Shown: positions 9,262 to 18,603, numbered from the stretch's first letter. The stretch is 64,000 bases of DNA from Gehongia tenuis (GCF_014384795.1 NZ_JACRSR010000002.1:1-64000); one strand, 5' to 3'. Numbers and translations: made by a program. Notes: a model not told the origin generated them from the sequence alone.

Positions 9262-10116
9262 ATGGCAGTTGTTCAATTCCCGAGAACCATGGTGGGCGGC
9301 GTATCCATGCCGCGCATGATTGCCGGCAGCAATTGGATGCTGGGGTACAGCCATACCGGCCCCGCCGCCGACAATTACATCACCAAGATCAACCGCAATC
9401 GTGAGGCGATTGCCGATATCGTTGAGGCCTTCCTCGAATACGGCGTGGACGCTTTCATGGGCCCTCTGACCGCCAATCCCATGATGGTGGAGGGCGCCAA
9501 GATGGCGGAGGACCGTACCGGCAAAAAGGTGATTCTGGTGGATACTCCCATCCTCAATATGGACGACAACGACGCCGCACGCAGGGAGTCCGAGGCCATC
9601 ATCCGCACCTCCAGAAAAATGGGCAGCACCTTCTGTCTCATTCATCATGAATCTGCGGAACAACTGGTCAACAAGAACAAGCACACCCTGGATCGCCTGC
9701 CCGACTATCTCAAGATGATTCGGGACAACGGCATGATTCCCGGGCTTTCCGCCCATATGCCGGAACTCATTGTCTACTCCGACGAACAGGGCTATGACGT
9801 GGAAACCTACATTCAGATCTACAACTGCGCCGGCTTTTTGATGCAGGTGGAAGTGGAATATATCCATAAGGTGATTCACAATGCAAAAAAGCCCGTCATG
9901 ACCATCAAACCGATGGCTGCGGGCCGTGTCAGTCCCTTCGTGGGGCTCACCTTCTCCTACGCCACTTTGCGGGAATGCGACATGGTGACGGTGGGCTGCA
10001 TGACCCCCGAGGAGGCGAAGGAGGATATCGAATTCTCACTGGCCGCCCTTGAGCGGCGTATGCCGAGGATCAAGGGGCGCAACAGCCCTGCAAAATCCTC
10101 CATTATGGTGGAATAG
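9262..10116 (+). CDS. Conserved protein, TIM-barrel-like, unknown function
   Basis: A 284-residue soluble protein that I do not recognise as a named enzyme. It alternates predicted beta strands and helices. Its C-terminal end (VMTIKPMAAGRV near 214, then DMVTVGCMTPEEAKEDIEFSLAALE near 240-265) resembles the last strands of aldo/keto-reductase-type TIM barrels. The start is supported by AGGAGGAG eight bases upstream. It sits 25 bases after the LacI-type regulator and ends at a strong terminator, so it is probably part of the same regulated sugar or polyol pathway as the divergent oxidoreductase. There is no signal peptide or membrane segment. Confidence 0.75.
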   Translation: MAVVQFPRTMVGGVSMPRMIAGSNWMLGYSHTGPAADNYITKINRNREAIADIVEAFLEYGVDAFMGPLTANPMMVEGAKMAEDRTGKKVILVDTPILNMDDNDAARRESEAIIRTSRKMGSTFCLIHHESAEQLVNKNKHTLDRLPDYLKMIRDNGMIPGLSAHMPELIVYSDEQGYDVETYIQIYNCAGFLMQVEVEYIHKVIHNAKKPVMTIKPMAAGRVSPFVGLTFSYATLRECDMVTVGCMTPEEAKEDIEFSLAALERRMPRIKGRNSPAKSSIMVE

Positions 10117-10123
10117 AAATACC

Positions 10124-10158
10124 AAAAAGGACGTATGCCGAATCGGCATACGTCTTTT
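10124..10158. terminator. Bidirectional terminator between the lacI operon and csoR
   Basis: An 11-pair stem (GACGTATGCCG / CGGCATACGTC) with loop AAT is flanked by A-run and T-run. It can end both the plus-strand lacI operon and the minus-strand copA-csoR operon. Confidence 0.88.
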
Positions 10159-10159
10159 T

Positions 10160-10423
10160 TCATCCTTTGTTCATCTTCTCGAACAGAGAGAGCAACTCTT
10201 CGATCTTGTCCTCGTCCCCCTGCTTCAGTCCTTCCCGCACGCAGCTTTGCATGTGCGCCCGAATGATCTCCTTGTTAACCTTGCGAAGGATGGATTCGGT
10301 GGCCAGAATCTGATTGGAGATATCCACGCAATAGCGGTCCTCCTCCATCATCTTGAGAATTCCGTCCATCTGGCCTCTCGCCGTCTTCAGCAGACGAACC
10401 ATGGCCGTCTTATCGGCTTTCAT
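10160..10423 (-). CDS. csoR: Copper-sensing transcriptional repressor, CsoR family
   Basis: An 87-residue all-helical protein of the CsoR/RcnR/FrmR family. Cys32, His57 and Cys61 are present, matching the C-H-C ligand set of Cu(I)-sensing CsoR. Apo-CsoR binds G/C-tract operators and lets go when Cu(I) binds. It overlaps the copA stop by four bases (ATGA), so it is translated from the copA transcript. A G-tract pseudopalindrome at the copA promoter is the likely target, which makes the operon self-regulating. Confidence 0.93.
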   Translation of the reverse strand: MKADKTAMVRLLKTARGQMDGILKMMEEDRYCVDISNQILATESILRKVNKEIIRAHMQSCVREGLKQGDEDKIEELLSLFEKMNKG

Positions 10424-10626
10424 CGAAGGCTCACCACGTCGTAGCCGGCGTCGGTCACCGCCTGGATCAGCTTTTCATCCTCCACCGGCTGGGCCAGCGT
10501 GATAGTGGCCGTCTTGGCTTCCAGGTCCACCTTGGCCGTCACGCCATCCAGTTCATTCAGGGCTTTCTCCACCCGCGCAGAGCAGTGCATGCAGCTCATA
10601 CCTTCCACAATCATTGTCTTTGTCAT
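10420..10626 (-). CDS. Possible free CopZ-type copper chaperone from an internal start in copA
   Basis: In frame with copA and ending at its stop, ATG at 10624-10626 would give a 68-residue protein [15 protein letters not shown]..., the normal size and layout of a CopZ chaperone (about 69 residues, one MxCxxC). An AAGGAG sequence (10635-10640) lies eight bases before this ATG, a textbook ribosome-binding site inside the copA reading frame. The residues over it (EHKGDGD) look like a linker. Either copZ was once separate and has fused by loss of the copA stop, or both fusion and free chaperone are made. Confidence 0.5.
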   Translation of the reverse strand: MTKTMIVEGMSCMHCSARVEKALNELDGVTAKVDLEAKTATITLAQPVEDEKLIQAVTDAGYDVVSLR

Positions 10627-12921
10627 ATCTCCATCTCCTTTATGTTCGAGTTTGCAGACAGCGGTCTGCTCCTCTTGATACCTGGGTTTGAAAAACCGAA
10701 GCCGCAGGGCATTGGTCACCACACATACGGAACTGAGACTCATGGCCGCCGCGCCAAACATGGGGTTCAGCTTGATATTCAGCCATGTGAAGAATACGCC
10801 TGCTGCCAGAGGGATTCCAATGGAATTGTATAAAAGGGCCCAGAAGAGATTCTGTTTGATGTTCCGGAGTACGGCCTTGGACAGCTGCATGGCGCCGGCT
10901 ACATCCATAAGATCGCTCTTGACCAGTACAATATCCGCCGATTCGATGGCCACATCGGTACCCGCGCCGATGGCAATTCCCACGTCCGCCCGAGCAAGCG
11001 CCGGCGCATCGTTGACGCCGTCGCCCACCATGGCCACTTTTCTGCCTTCCGCCTGCAGATCCCGAACCACTCTCTCCTTGTCCTGGGGCAGCACACCGGA
11101 AATGACCCGGCCGATATGAACTTCCTGGCCGATGGCGGCCGCCGTACGCTCATTATCGCCGGTAAGCATGACCACCGTCTTGCCCAACCGCTCCAATTCG
11201 GATACGGCATGGGCACTGGATGTTTTCACCGTGTCCGCTACCGCCACAATACCTATGGCCTCCGCTCCGGCAAAATAAAGGGGGGTCTTGCCTGCCTCCG
11301 CCAGCTTCTCGCCCAGTTTTGCCAGTTCACCCAATCTTACCCCGCGCTCGTTCATCATGCGGAGGTTGCCCGCAAAATACTGTCTGCCCTCCACCGTTCC
11401 TTCAACGCCCATGCCGGACACGCTCTTAAAATCCCTGGCCGGAGCGTAAGGAATGCCTCGGCTTTCCGCAGCCTCCACCACAGCGCTGGCCAGCGGATGC
11501 TCGGAGGGCTTTTCCAAGGCCGCTGCCAGAGCAAGCAGTTCCGTTTCATCGTGGCTCGATGCCGGCATCACATCGGTAACCCGGGGCTTGCCCTCAGTAA
11601 TGGTGCCCGTCTTATCAAGAACGACCGTATCCACCGCTTGAAGCGTCTCCAGCGCTTCAGCGGATTTGATCAGGATGCCATTCTCCGCACCCTTGCCCGT
11701 ACCCACCATGATAGCGGTGGGCGTGGCCAGTCCCAAAGCGCAGGGGCAGGATACTACCAGCACCGCAATGCCAATGGACATGGAAAATTCAAAGGACCGC
11801 CCCAGCAGCAGCCAGACCGCCGCCGAAACCAGAGCGATAGCGATTACCACCGGCACAAACACGCCGCTCACTTTATCCGCCAGCTTGGCGATAGGCGCTT
11901 TGGAGGCGCTCGCCTCCTCCACCAGCCGAACAATCTGGGCCAGTGCCGTGTCCTCGCCCACCTTGGTTGCCCGGAATTGAAAATAGCCCGATCCGTTGAT
12001 GGTTCCGCCGGTAACCCGATCCCCCGCTCCCTTTTCCACGGGGAGGCTCTCCCCCGTCAGCGAGGATTCGTCCACCGCGCTTTGACCCTCCAAAATTTCA
12101 CCGTCCACGGGGATTCTCTCCCCCGGCCGCACCGCCACCACATCGCCTACGGACACCTCTTCTACAGGGATTTCATGCTCCTCGCCTTCCCGGACCACCC
12201 ATGCGGTCTTGGGAGCGAGAGCCACCAGTTTGGTGATGGCATCGGAGGTCTTCCCCTTGGAACGGCTCTCCAGAAACTTTCCGAGCGTGATCAGTGCCAA
12301 AATCATGGCCGAGGTTTCGAAGTAAAGATCCATGGAATACTGATGGACCATTGTCATATCGCCATGACCCAGACCCCATCCAATCTTGTAGATGGAAAAG
12401 ATGCCATAGATAATGGCGGCCGACGACCCAATGGCGATGAGAGAATCCATATTGGGGGATCTCTTCACCAGGGATTTAAAGCCGTTGATGAAATATTTCC
12501 GATTCACCAGAACCACCGGCAGACAAAGAAGAAACTGGGTAAAAGCGAAGATGAGCGCATTTTCCATGCCAAGGAAAATCGCGGGCAACGGCCAGCCCAT
12601 CATGTGTCCCATTGCCAGATAGAACAGCGGAATCATGAAAGCAAAAGAAACGATCAGCCGCTTTTTAACGGACATTTCACGGCCCTCAGCGGCGGGGGCG
12701 GCGGTCTTGTTCGCCTTTTGAACAGGCGAAGCATCATAGCCCCCGTCCCGTACGGCCTTCACGATGGCATTGACGTCGATGCCATCGTAATCCACCACCA
12801 TGCTGTTTGTGAGCAGATTGACTTCTACGCCGGCGACGCCTTCGAACTTCCGCACCGCCTTTTCCACATGTGCCGAACAGGCGGAGCAGGTCATGCCCAT
12901 CACATCAAATTTAGTCTTCAT
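10420..12921 (-). CDS. copA: Copper-exporting P-type ATPase with C-terminal CopZ-like domain
   Basis: An 833-residue P1B-type ATPase exporting Cu(I). In order: N-terminal heavy-metal-associated domain with MTCSAC (residues 10-15), membrane helices, TGES actuator motif near 290, CPC ion site near 390, DKTGT phosphorylation motif near 434, GDGVNDAP near 634, two final helices, then a second HMA domain with MSCMHC (last 68 residues). The extra domain is at the C-terminus instead of tandem at the N-terminus. It begins at an internal ATG with its own ribosome-binding site (see 10420-10626). GGGGAGGTG precedes the start. It is the first gene of the operon with csoR. Confidence 0.95.
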   Translation of the reverse strand: MKTKFDVMGMTCSACSAHVEKAVRKFEGVAGVEVNLLTNSMVVDYDGIDVNAIVKAVRDGGYDASPVQKANKTAAPAAEGREMSVKKRLIVSFAFMIPLFYLAMGHMMGWPLPAIFLGMENALIFAFTQFLLCLPVVLVNRKYFINGFKSLVKRSPNMDSLIAIGSSAAIIYGIFSIYKIGWGLGHGDMTMVHQYSMDLYFETSAMILALITLGKFLESRSKGKTSDAITKLVALAPKTAWVVREGEEHEIPVEEVSVGDVVAVRPGERIPVDGEILEGQSAVDESSLTGESLPVEKGAGDRVTGGTINGSGYFQFRATKVGEDTALAQIVRLVEEASASKAPIAKLADKVSGVFVPVVIAIALVSAAVWLLLGRSFEFSMSIGIAVLVVSCPCALGLATPTAIMVGTGKGAENGILIKSAEALETLQAVDTVVLDKTGTITEGKPRVTDVMPASSHDETELLALAAALEKPSEHPLASAVVEAAESRGIPYAPARDFKSVSGMGVEGTVEGRQYFAGNLRMMNERGVRLGELAKLGEKLAEAGKTPLYFAGAEAIGIVAVADTVKTSSAHAVSELERLGKTVVMLTGDNERTAAAIGQEVHIGRVISGVLPQDKERVVRDLQAEGRKVAMVGDGVNDAPALARADVGIAIGAGTDVAIESADIVLVKSDLMDVAGAMQLSKAVLRNIKQNLFWALLYNSIGIPLAAGVFFTWLNIKLNPMFGAAAMSLSSVCVVTNALRLRFFKPRYQEEQTAVCKLEHKGDGDMTKTMIVEGMSCMHCSARVEKALNELDGVTAKVDLEAKTATITLAQPVEDEKLIQAVTDAGYDVVSLR

Positions 12922-12934
12922 CGATTCACCTCCC

Positions 12935-12950
12935 CACCCCCGTGGGGGTG
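12935..12950. promoter_or_regulatory. Predicted CsoR operator
   Basis: CACCCCCGTGGGGGTG, a pseudopalindrome of G/C tracts like known CsoR sites, lies between the -10 element and the copA start codon, where repressor binding would block transcription. Confidence 0.65.
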
Positions 12951-12959
12951 TCTAAGGTA

Positions 12960-12988
12960 ATCATCCAACATCTTCGCCTATTTGTCAA
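12960..12988 (-). promoter_or_regulatory. copA-csoR promoter
   Basis: Minus strand TTGACA (12983-12988), 17-base spacer, then a weak -10 GATGAT (12960-12965). A weak -10 next to a perfect -35 fits a repressed metal-response promoter. Confidence 0.5.
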
Positions 12989-13004
12989 TCACTTTTAAGC
13001 ATAC

Positions 13005-15374
13005 TCATTCCACCCCGCGGTAGGCGTGGCCCAGAGTGGAACCCACATAGCTGTGCTGAACCGGTTTCCCTGCCAGCAGGCGCAGATAATCCTCCACCCA
13101 GCCTCGCACCGTATCCGAGCTTTCCCCGAGGGCTATCAATCTTAAAGCTGAAACCTGGGGCAGTCTTCCTCGAGCCGCTAAGGCCAGAGGTACGCTGTTA
13201 TAGAGGGTCGTCTGGCAACGGGTGATCCGCGTGCTCACCCAGGGAAAGGCATATCCCCTCCGATCCCGCAGAAACCGAAGGGGACGGCCGCAGTTATGAC
13301 AGCTTTTAGGGGACAAGGCTTTTGCCGGGCAGTGAGCCAGATTCATCACTGGAATGTGTCCATGAACGACGGCTTCACAACGGTCTTCCCAACCCCGGCC
13401 TGCCGCCTCCAGCTGGGCCAGGGTCAGTTCGTTGGACAAGGTCACCCGTTCCAGTCCCAGTTTCAAAAGTTCCCGCAGTGAACCGCCATGGGTCACGTTG
13501 AGCCAGCTGTCGCCCACCACCTTCCAGCCCGTCCGGAGGCTACCGTGAACTGCTCCCAAATTGGGCGCAAGAATGCCGTCCGCCGTTCCCCGAAGCGTCT
13601 CCAATTTACGGAAAACCGCCTCATAGTCGCTTTCCAACAGCAGCGTGGGCACGGAAACATAAATCTTCTTTTTCCCGGCCTTTTCCCGGAGTCTTTCCCC
13701 TTCCGATCGGAGGTCGGCCGTCCAATCCCTGGGTGTCCAGTAAACTCCAGCCAGCGGCTGGTCCAACAACCGTTCCAGGATCTCTTTATCCCCTTGGAGC
13801 CAAAGCTCCGGCCGAACCGATTTGGCCGCCTCAGGCTTGTCCTGATCCCCCTTTAAGGGCTCAAAGAAGCTCCAGCGCGGCAATTTTTGGTGGAGCCATT
13901 CCCGCTCCATGGCGGCAACGGCCCGTCTGCGCAGATCGTTCAGCTGGGACACCGGCATAAAGCTATCGTCCAGTTCCACATGACAGAAGGCGGGTTTCAG
14001 GAAGCTGTCCCCCATGCGCATCTGCCGAAGCACATCCTCCTCCTGCAAGGGCCGCTTAGCCGCCCTTTGCACCTCCTCCGTTCCCTCCACGGCCAGCGTA
14101 ATATCCCCCGCCGTCAGGGTCATACGGGGCAGCCGTCCAGGCAGCAGCGTCAGCTCCATCGACACCGGCACCCTGCGCCGGTCTTCCGCCAGTTTTTCTC
14201 CCACGGCCCGAAGCTGCGCAGCATCCGTGGTGCGGTAAACCTCGTCTCCCGCAAGAACCCCGCCTGGAGCCTCCAGCTGAATCAGCCCCTTCGATGAGGC
14301 CAGACGCTGAATCTCCATGCCGCAGTCACCACCGTGGCCGCGAAATTCCACGCCGTCCCCAACAACCAAATGGACTCCAGGCTCCGGTTCCACGAAAGCC
14401 TGTCTCCCGTTCACCTTCACCACCCGGCCTACCCGAATGCCGCCGTGATTGGGCCGGTCCTGGCCCATGAGCTCCCGGTCCCGGACGCCAAAGAAATATC
14501 CTTCCGAGAAACCGCCCCGGTGGAAAATTTTCTTCAGGGCCAGAAGATCCTCCGGAGTGGCTTCGTAATGTCCCAGTTCTCCAATTGCGTCCAAAGCCCT
14601 GCGGTAGGTCTCGATCACCACGGCCACATATTCCGGCCGCTTCATCCGTCCCTCCACTTTCAGGCTTTTCACGCCGCAGCTCACAATGTCCGCTAAGAAG
14701 GGCACAGTGCACTGATCCTTGGGACTGAGCAGGTATCCCCGACCCATCTCCCGCTCCCCCTCCTCCAGCCAGGTGTAGGGCAGACGGCAGGGCTGGGCGC
14801 AGCGGCCGCGGTTGCCGCTTCTGCCGCCGATCATGCTGCTCATCAGGCAGGCCCCGCTGAGAGAAACGCACATGGCCCCATGGACGAAAACCTCCACTTC
14901 CATGGCTGTGGATTGCACAATCTTCCGGATATCCTGCAGGGACACCTCCCGGCCCAGAACCACCCTCTTGAATCCCCATTCCTCCAGCTGTGCTGCGCCC
15001 TCCAGATTATGCACCGACATCTGGGTGCTGCCATGAAGGGGCGCGTCGGGATAGCGCGTCCGGATCTCGGCCGCAAGACCTACATCCTGCACAATGAGAC
15101 CATCGGCGCCCGCCCTCCAGAGCTGTTCCACCAGCGCCATCGCCTGCTCCATCTCCTGGGGCAGGATCAGTGTGTTCACCGTAACCAACACCTTGGTTCC
15201 GCGGGCATGGCAGTAATCCACGGCCCTTGGCAGGCCCTCCTCATCAAAGTTGGATGCCGACGCCCTGGCATTAAAACCCTGCGCACCCAGGTAAACCGCA
15301 TCCGCACCGCTCTGCACCGCCGCCGTCATAGCATCCCAGCTCCCTGCCGGTGCCAACAATTCCGGTAATCTCAT
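13005..15374 (-). CDS. U32-family peptidase/hydroxylase-like protein (long form with DUF3656)
   Basis: A 789-residue member of the U32 (collagenase-like) family. The N-terminal TIM-barrel part starts ELLAPAGSWDAMTAAVQSGADAVYLG, and the family signature with conserved Cys residues lies near 167-196 (EVFVHGAMCVSLSGACLMSS, then GRCAQPCRLPY). A DUF3656-type middle region follows, and a C-terminal second barrel-like part carries CPAKALSPKSCHNC. Related proteins (RlhA, TrhP) hydroxylate rRNA or tRNA; peptidase activity is historical and uncertain. AGGAGGCGGCT precedes ATG. The gene stands alone; a TATAAT lies at 15401-15406 on the minus strand without a good -35. Confidence 0.9.
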   Translation of the reverse strand: MRLPELLAPAGSWDAMTAAVQSGADAVYLGAQGFNARASASNFDEEGLPRAVDYCHARGTKVLVTVNTLILPQEMEQAMALVEQLWRAGADGLIVQDVGLAAEIRTRYPDAPLHGSTQMSVHNLEGAAQLEEWGFKRVVLGREVSLQDIRKIVQSTAMEVEVFVHGAMCVSLSGACLMSSMIGGRSGNRGRCAQPCRLPYTWLEEGEREMGRGYLLSPKDQCTVPFLADIVSCGVKSLKVEGRMKRPEYVAVVIETYRRALDAIGELGHYEATPEDLLALKKIFHRGGFSEGYFFGVRDRELMGQDRPNHGGIRVGRVVKVNGRQAFVEPEPGVHLVVGDGVEFRGHGGDCGMEIQRLASSKGLIQLEAPGGVLAGDEVYRTTDAAQLRAVGEKLAEDRRRVPVSMELTLLPGRLPRMTLTAGDITLAVEGTEEVQRAAKRPLQEEDVLRQMRMGDSFLKPAFCHVELDDSFMPVSQLNDLRRRAVAAMEREWLHQKLPRWSFFEPLKGDQDKPEAAKSVRPELWLQGDKEILERLLDQPLAGVYWTPRDWTADLRSEGERLREKAGKKKIYVSVPTLLLESDYEAVFRKLETLRGTADGILAPNLGAVHGSLRTGWKVVGDSWLNVTHGGSLRELLKLGLERVTLSNELTLAQLEAAGRGWEDRCEAVVHGHIPVMNLAHCPAKALSPKSCHNCGRPLRFLRDRRGYAFPWVSTRITRCQTTLYNSVPLALAARGRLPQVSALRLIALGESSDTVRGWVEDYLRLLAGKPVQHSYVGSTLGHAYRGVE

Positions 15375-15443
15375 AGCCGCCTCCTTATTCCTGCCCTTTC
15401 ATTATAGGCTCCCCGGATCAAAAACGCAAAAATACCCATAAAA

Positions 15444-15476
15444 ATTGCGCCACCGGATAAATCCGAATGGCGCAAT
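15444..15476 (-). terminator. Terminator of the SDR gene
   Basis: ATTGCGCCA / TGGCGCAAT stem with an inner CGGAT/ATCCG stem, followed on the minus strand by TTTTTAT. Confidence 0.8.
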
Positions 15477-15486
15477 CCGTACTATG

Positions 15487-16266
15487 TTACGGGCGCTGTC
15501 CCATACCGCCCTCCAAGGTGATGGTCTCGCCGGACATATATTTGAAATCCCGGGACCCCAGATGGACACAGACGCGGCCTATATCGATTTCCGGATCACC
15601 AAAACGGCCCATAGGCACGGCCCGCAGATTTTTCTCATAGGCTTCGGGATAGCCCTTCTTAAAATTCTCCAGCTGAGAAGTCATGGCCAAAGGACAAACC
15701 ACATTGACATTGATATTGTCCTTGCCCCACTCCGTGGCCGCCACCCGGGAAAGTCCGCGGATACCCTCCTTAGCCGCCGCATAGGAGCTTTGTCCGGCAT
15801 TGCCGAACAATCCTGCGCCCGATGCAAAATTAATCACGGAACCCTCCGTTTCCTTCAAATAGGGATAGCATTCACGCATATAATAGAAGGTCGCATACAA
15901 TCCTGAATAGATACCCAGATCAAAATGATCCTTGGACTGCATGGAAAGCGGAATCCCTGATGCAGAAGCCTGAGCATTGTTGATCAGAACGTCAATTCTT
16001 CCAAAAGTATCTATGGTCTTTTGGACCACTTCCTTGACGATATCTTCCGATTCATCGCTGGGTGTCACCTCCGCCTGCAAAGCCAGAACTTTGATCCCAT
16101 ATAAACGCTCCAACTCCTCCTTGGCATCCAGAAGCTTCTGCTCATTTCTCCCCGTCAAGACCAGATCGGCGCCTTCCTTGGCATAAGCCACAGCGATTCC
16201 ATAGCCGATGGATTTCGCCTTGCCACCGCCGGTGATAATCGCGACTTTTCCATCAAAGATACCCAT
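15487..16266 (-). CDS. Short-chain dehydrogenase/reductase (SDR)
   Basis: A 259-residue classical SDR that uses NAD(P)H to reduce or oxidise a carbonyl or hydroxyl group. The cofactor motif is TGGGKAKSIGYGIA (residues 12-25). The NNAQ motif lies near 92. The catalytic Ser and the Tyr-x3-Lys pair are in NFASGAG near 145 and SSYAAAKEG near 159. The dinucleotide loop GGGKAKSIG resembles FabI/FabG-like enzymes but the substrate is unknown. It is a single gene with its own consensus promoter and terminator. Confidence 0.9.
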   Translation of the reverse strand: MGIFDGKVAIITGGGKAKSIGYGIAVAYAKEGADLVLTGRNEQKLLDAKEELERLYGIKVLALQAEVTPSDESEDIVKEVVQKTIDTFGRIDVLINNAQASASGIPLSMQSKDHFDLGIYSGLYATFYYMRECYPYLKETEGSVINFASGAGLFGNAGQSSYAAAKEGIRGLSRVAATEWGKDNINVNVVCPLAMTSQLENFKKGYPEAYEKNLRAVPMGRFGDPEIDIGRVCVHLGSRDFKYMSGETITLEGGMGQRP

Positions 16267-16306
16267 AATACTCCATCTCCTTTGTCAATCTTAAGCTTCC
16301 ACCGCT

Positions 16307-16335
16307 ACTATACTTCATCGTTAAATATTTGTCAA
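16307..16335 (-). promoter_or_regulatory. Promoter of the SDR gene
   Basis: Minus strand TTGACA (16330-16335), 17-base spacer, TATAGT (16307-16312). Confidence 0.8.
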
Positions 16336-16367
16336 ACTATAGTATGCCCTTTTCACCCATGATTTAT

Positions 16368-16403
16368 AAAAAAGAGTCTGGACAACGTCCAAACTCTTTT
16401 TCT
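16368..16403. terminator. Terminator after the DUF4234 gene
   Basis: A stem of AGAGT-TGGAC against GTCCA-ACTCT with a short loop, A-run on the left and T-run on the right. It is 25 bases past the stop of the minus-strand DUF4234 gene. Confidence 0.75.
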
Positions 16404-16427
16404 GGATTGTCGGTTCAAAAAACGGAA

Positions 16428-16874
16428 TCAACCGTTCACATTGTAGTTTTCGGACAGCAGATTCATGGCCTTCAAAAGCTTATGAAGATAAATGAAAGGA
16501 CCGACGATAATGAACGCTCCCAGCACATTCCATCCCCAGAAGGAACCCGCGCTGAAAGGGTAGCCAATATTACGCCGCAACAACTCATTGCCAATACGAC
16601 CGCTGATTTTGTGAAACCATACAAAGTATCCAATGCCCAGAGTGATCCAGGAGACCAGAAAAATAAGCAGGCAGTAATGCATGGTCCGCTTTCCATCATA
16701 GCGGCTGGCGATTACGTTAATATCATTGGAAATGGATGACATGACTACGATGCCATAGATGCCGAGGGTCACGATGGACAAAAGAATGTACTTGAGCAGG
16801 CCCCTGTTCGTCCTCAATTGTCCAACAGGTGCGGTTGAGCCCTGCTGATTGGGTTGAACTACATTGGTCTCCAT
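16428..16874 (-). CDS. DUF4234 domain membrane protein
   Basis: A 148-residue protein with a polar N-terminus of about 20 residues and three hydrophobic helices. The pattern RGLLKYILLSIVTLGIYGIVVMSSISNDINVIASRYDGKRTMHY (about residues 24-67) is the DUF4234 signature, found in many Clostridia and Actinobacteria. The function is unknown. GGGAGGTAAAAGAG lies upstream of ATG. It is transcribed alone, downstream of the tRNA gene's terminator. A weak promoter (TTGTAA, 17 bases, TATTAT) is possible about 80 bases upstream. Confidence 0.85.
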   Translation of the reverse strand: METNVVQPNQQGSTAPVGQLRTNRGLLKYILLSIVTLGIYGIVVMSSISNDINVIASRYDGKRTMHYCLLIFLVSWITLGIGYFVWFHKISGRIGNELLRRNIGYPFSAGSFWGWNVLGAFIIVGPFIYLHKLLKAMNLLSENYNVNG

Positions 16875-17042
16875 CTCTTTTACCTCCCTTAAGTATCTAT
16901 TATGATCCCCCTAGCCACGGGGTAGGACAACGGTGTGAATGGGAGAAATATCAACTATTCTTATAATACTATGGGCCACTAAATATTACAAGTATTCCAG
17001 TCAATACTAATTATAGTAATAATACTGATGCCAGAAAACGAC

Positions 17043-17079
17043 AAAAAAAATTACTCCATTGAGAACCTCAATGGAGTAA
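17043..17079 (-). terminator. Terminator of the initiator tRNA gene
   Basis: A perfect 13-pair stem (TTACTCCATTGAG / CTCAATGGAGTAA) followed by eight T on the minus strand, eight bases after the CCA end of the tRNA. Confidence 0.92.
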
Positions 17080-17086
17080 CCGGAGA

Positions 17087-17164
<78 letters not shown>

Positions 17165-17196
17165 TCAATCATCGCCCTCTCACGAGAGCAATATCT

Positions 17197-17225
17197 ATTT
17201 TATCAATAGCATGGCATCTTGTCAA
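17197..17225 (-). promoter_or_regulatory. Promoter of the initiator tRNA gene
   Basis: Minus strand TTGACA (17220-17225), 17-base spacer, TAAAAT (17197-17202), about 30 bases before the mature 5' end. Confidence 0.75.
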
Positions 17226-17242
17226 GAAATAAATCATCAACT

Positions 17243-18148
17243 TCAACATTTAATTTTTCCCAGCAGATATCCTTCCATAGAACCGCGGTCGCTGATGCGT
17301 AAAACATTGGTCTCACTATACCGCATAAAGGAAGCAAGGATAACGATACCCGGCACAATGGCTCTGGCACGCTGGGGCATCAGTCCCCTGACATGCCGGC
17401 GTTCCTCCAGGTCCATAGCTGCAAGGCGGCGCGCCCATTCTTCCATTCTCCGCAAGGATATCAGGCAGCCCTGAATCTTTTTGGAATCATAGACCGCCAG
17501 GCCCTGATCCATCGATGCAATACTGGCTGCTGTACCGCCGACCGCAGTCCAAACATCAATATTTTGTTCCGCAAGATTGGGGAGCTGCCGATCCAGAGTA
17601 TTCCGCACCCAGCTTTGGATTTTGGTTATGCCCTCATCACCGGGACGGTCCGGGAGATCCAGCGCATCCTGAGCTCGCACTGCGCCAAGCTGCAGGCTTT
17701 TTTGCAGCACCAATTTCCCCTTTTGACCAACGATCACCTCAAGGCTGCCGCCTCCAAGATCCAGCACACCGCCATCCTGATCATCCAGTGCGCCCCGGTA
17801 GGCCAGTTCCGCTTCCTGCTCCCCTGAGAGAATCTCCAGTTTGAGCCCTGTGCGCGCCTGGAGGCGGCCGCAGAATTCCTCACGATTTACGGCATCCCGC
17901 ATGGCCGATGTGGCATAGATATCCATACCTTCCGGTCTTAAAGAAAACGCTTTTTGCTGAAGCTGGGAGATGCCGTCCAGGGTTCGGTTCATGGGCTCCT
18001 CCCCCAGCCGGCCTGCACGATCCACGCCATCTCCCAGTCGAGTGACCACCACATCCTTCAGCAATGTGGTCCAACCCTGTCGAGTTCGTTCGGCAACCAA
18101 AAGCTTTACACCATGGGAGCCCACATCTATGACAGCTCTTCTATTCAT
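17243..18148 (-). CDS. Ppx/GppA-family phosphatase
   Basis: A 301-residue protein of the exopolyphosphatase/guanosine pentaphosphate phosphatase family (ASKHA fold), which removes phosphate from polyphosphate or pppGpp. The phosphate-1 motif is AVIDVGSHGVKLLV near residue 5. The second is LDLGGGSLEVIVG near residue 126, and a late WTAVGGTAASIASM motif follows. At about 300 residues it is the short form with only the catalytic domains. The start at 18148 follows GGAGG; a longer frame would run into the preceding terminator. It lies next to the sporulation/division genes, as in many Clostridia. Confidence 0.87.
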   Translation of the reverse strand: MNRRAVIDVGSHGVKLLVAERTRQGWTTLLKDVVVTRLGDGVDRAGRLGEEPMNRTLDGISQLQQKAFSLRPEGMDIYATSAMRDAVNREEFCGRLQARTGLKLEILSGEQEAELAYRGALDDQDGGVLDLGGGSLEVIVGQKGKLVLQKSLQLGAVRAQDALDLPDRPGDEGITKIQSWVRNTLDRQLPNLAEQNIDVWTAVGGTAASIASMDQGLAVYDSKKIQGCLISLRRMEEWARRLAAMDLEERRHVRGLMPQRARAIVPGIVILASFMRYSETNVLRISDRGSMEGYLLGKIKC

Positions 18149-18161
18149 GAATGCCTCCAAC

Positions 18162-18190
18162 AAAAAAACGTTCCCGAAGGAACGTTTTTC
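18162..18190 (-). terminator. Terminator between the S1 gene and the Ppx gene
   Basis: AAACGTTCC / GGAACGTTT hairpin with loop-out CGAA and a run of seven T on the minus strand, starting at the stop of the S1-domain gene. Confidence 0.8.
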
Positions 18191-18192
18191 AA

Positions 18193-18603
18193 TCATCGTT
18201 TCGCGTATCCGCTGCGCTTATGATCCTGGCTGCGCTTCACGTCCAGCAGTCTTTCCTCGCTGTCCTTCATGAATTTGCTCATCAAATCCTCAAAGGAAGC
18301 GGGTCCAGACGACGCATTGGAACGGCTGCTCCGCCAATCAATATCCATGGGCTTACTGGAAGGCTTCTTGGGCGGATTGGCCTTCTTGATGGAAAGGCTG
18401 ATCTTGCCGTTATGGCCGGGCAGCACCTTCACCTTGACCGTATCGCCAACCTTCAAAAAGTCGTTGATATCGCGGACATAGGCGTCGGCAACCTCCGAAA
18501 TATGCACCATGCCCGATTCTCCGTCCGGCAACCGCACAAACGCACCAAACGCGGCGATCCCCGTAACGGTACCCTCCAAAATCGTTCCTTCTTCGACGGC
18601 CAC
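18193..18603 (-). CDS. S1 RNA-binding domain protein (YabR-like)
   Basis: A 136-residue protein with one S1 domain in residues 1-75 (GTVTGIAAFGAFVRL, SGMVHISEVAD, VGDTVKVKVL) and a basic, low-complexity tail. It is similar to B. subtilis YabR/general stress protein 13, an RNA-binding protein. Like yabR it lies directly downstream of a divIC-like gene, so the yabP-yabQ-divIC-yabR order is kept. Its exact role is unknown. Confidence 0.88.
   Translation of the reverse strand: MAVEEGTILEGTVTGIAAFGAFVRLPDGESGMVHISEVADAYVRDINDFLKVGDTVKVKVLPGHNGKISLSIKKANPPKKPSSKPMDIDWRSSRSNASSGPASFEDLMSKFMKDSEERLLDVKRSQDHKRSGYAKR

Noticed and set aside
11116-12960. 614-residue open frame antisense to copA
   Set aside because: Shadow frame; copA has all P-type ATPase motifs and its own operon signals.
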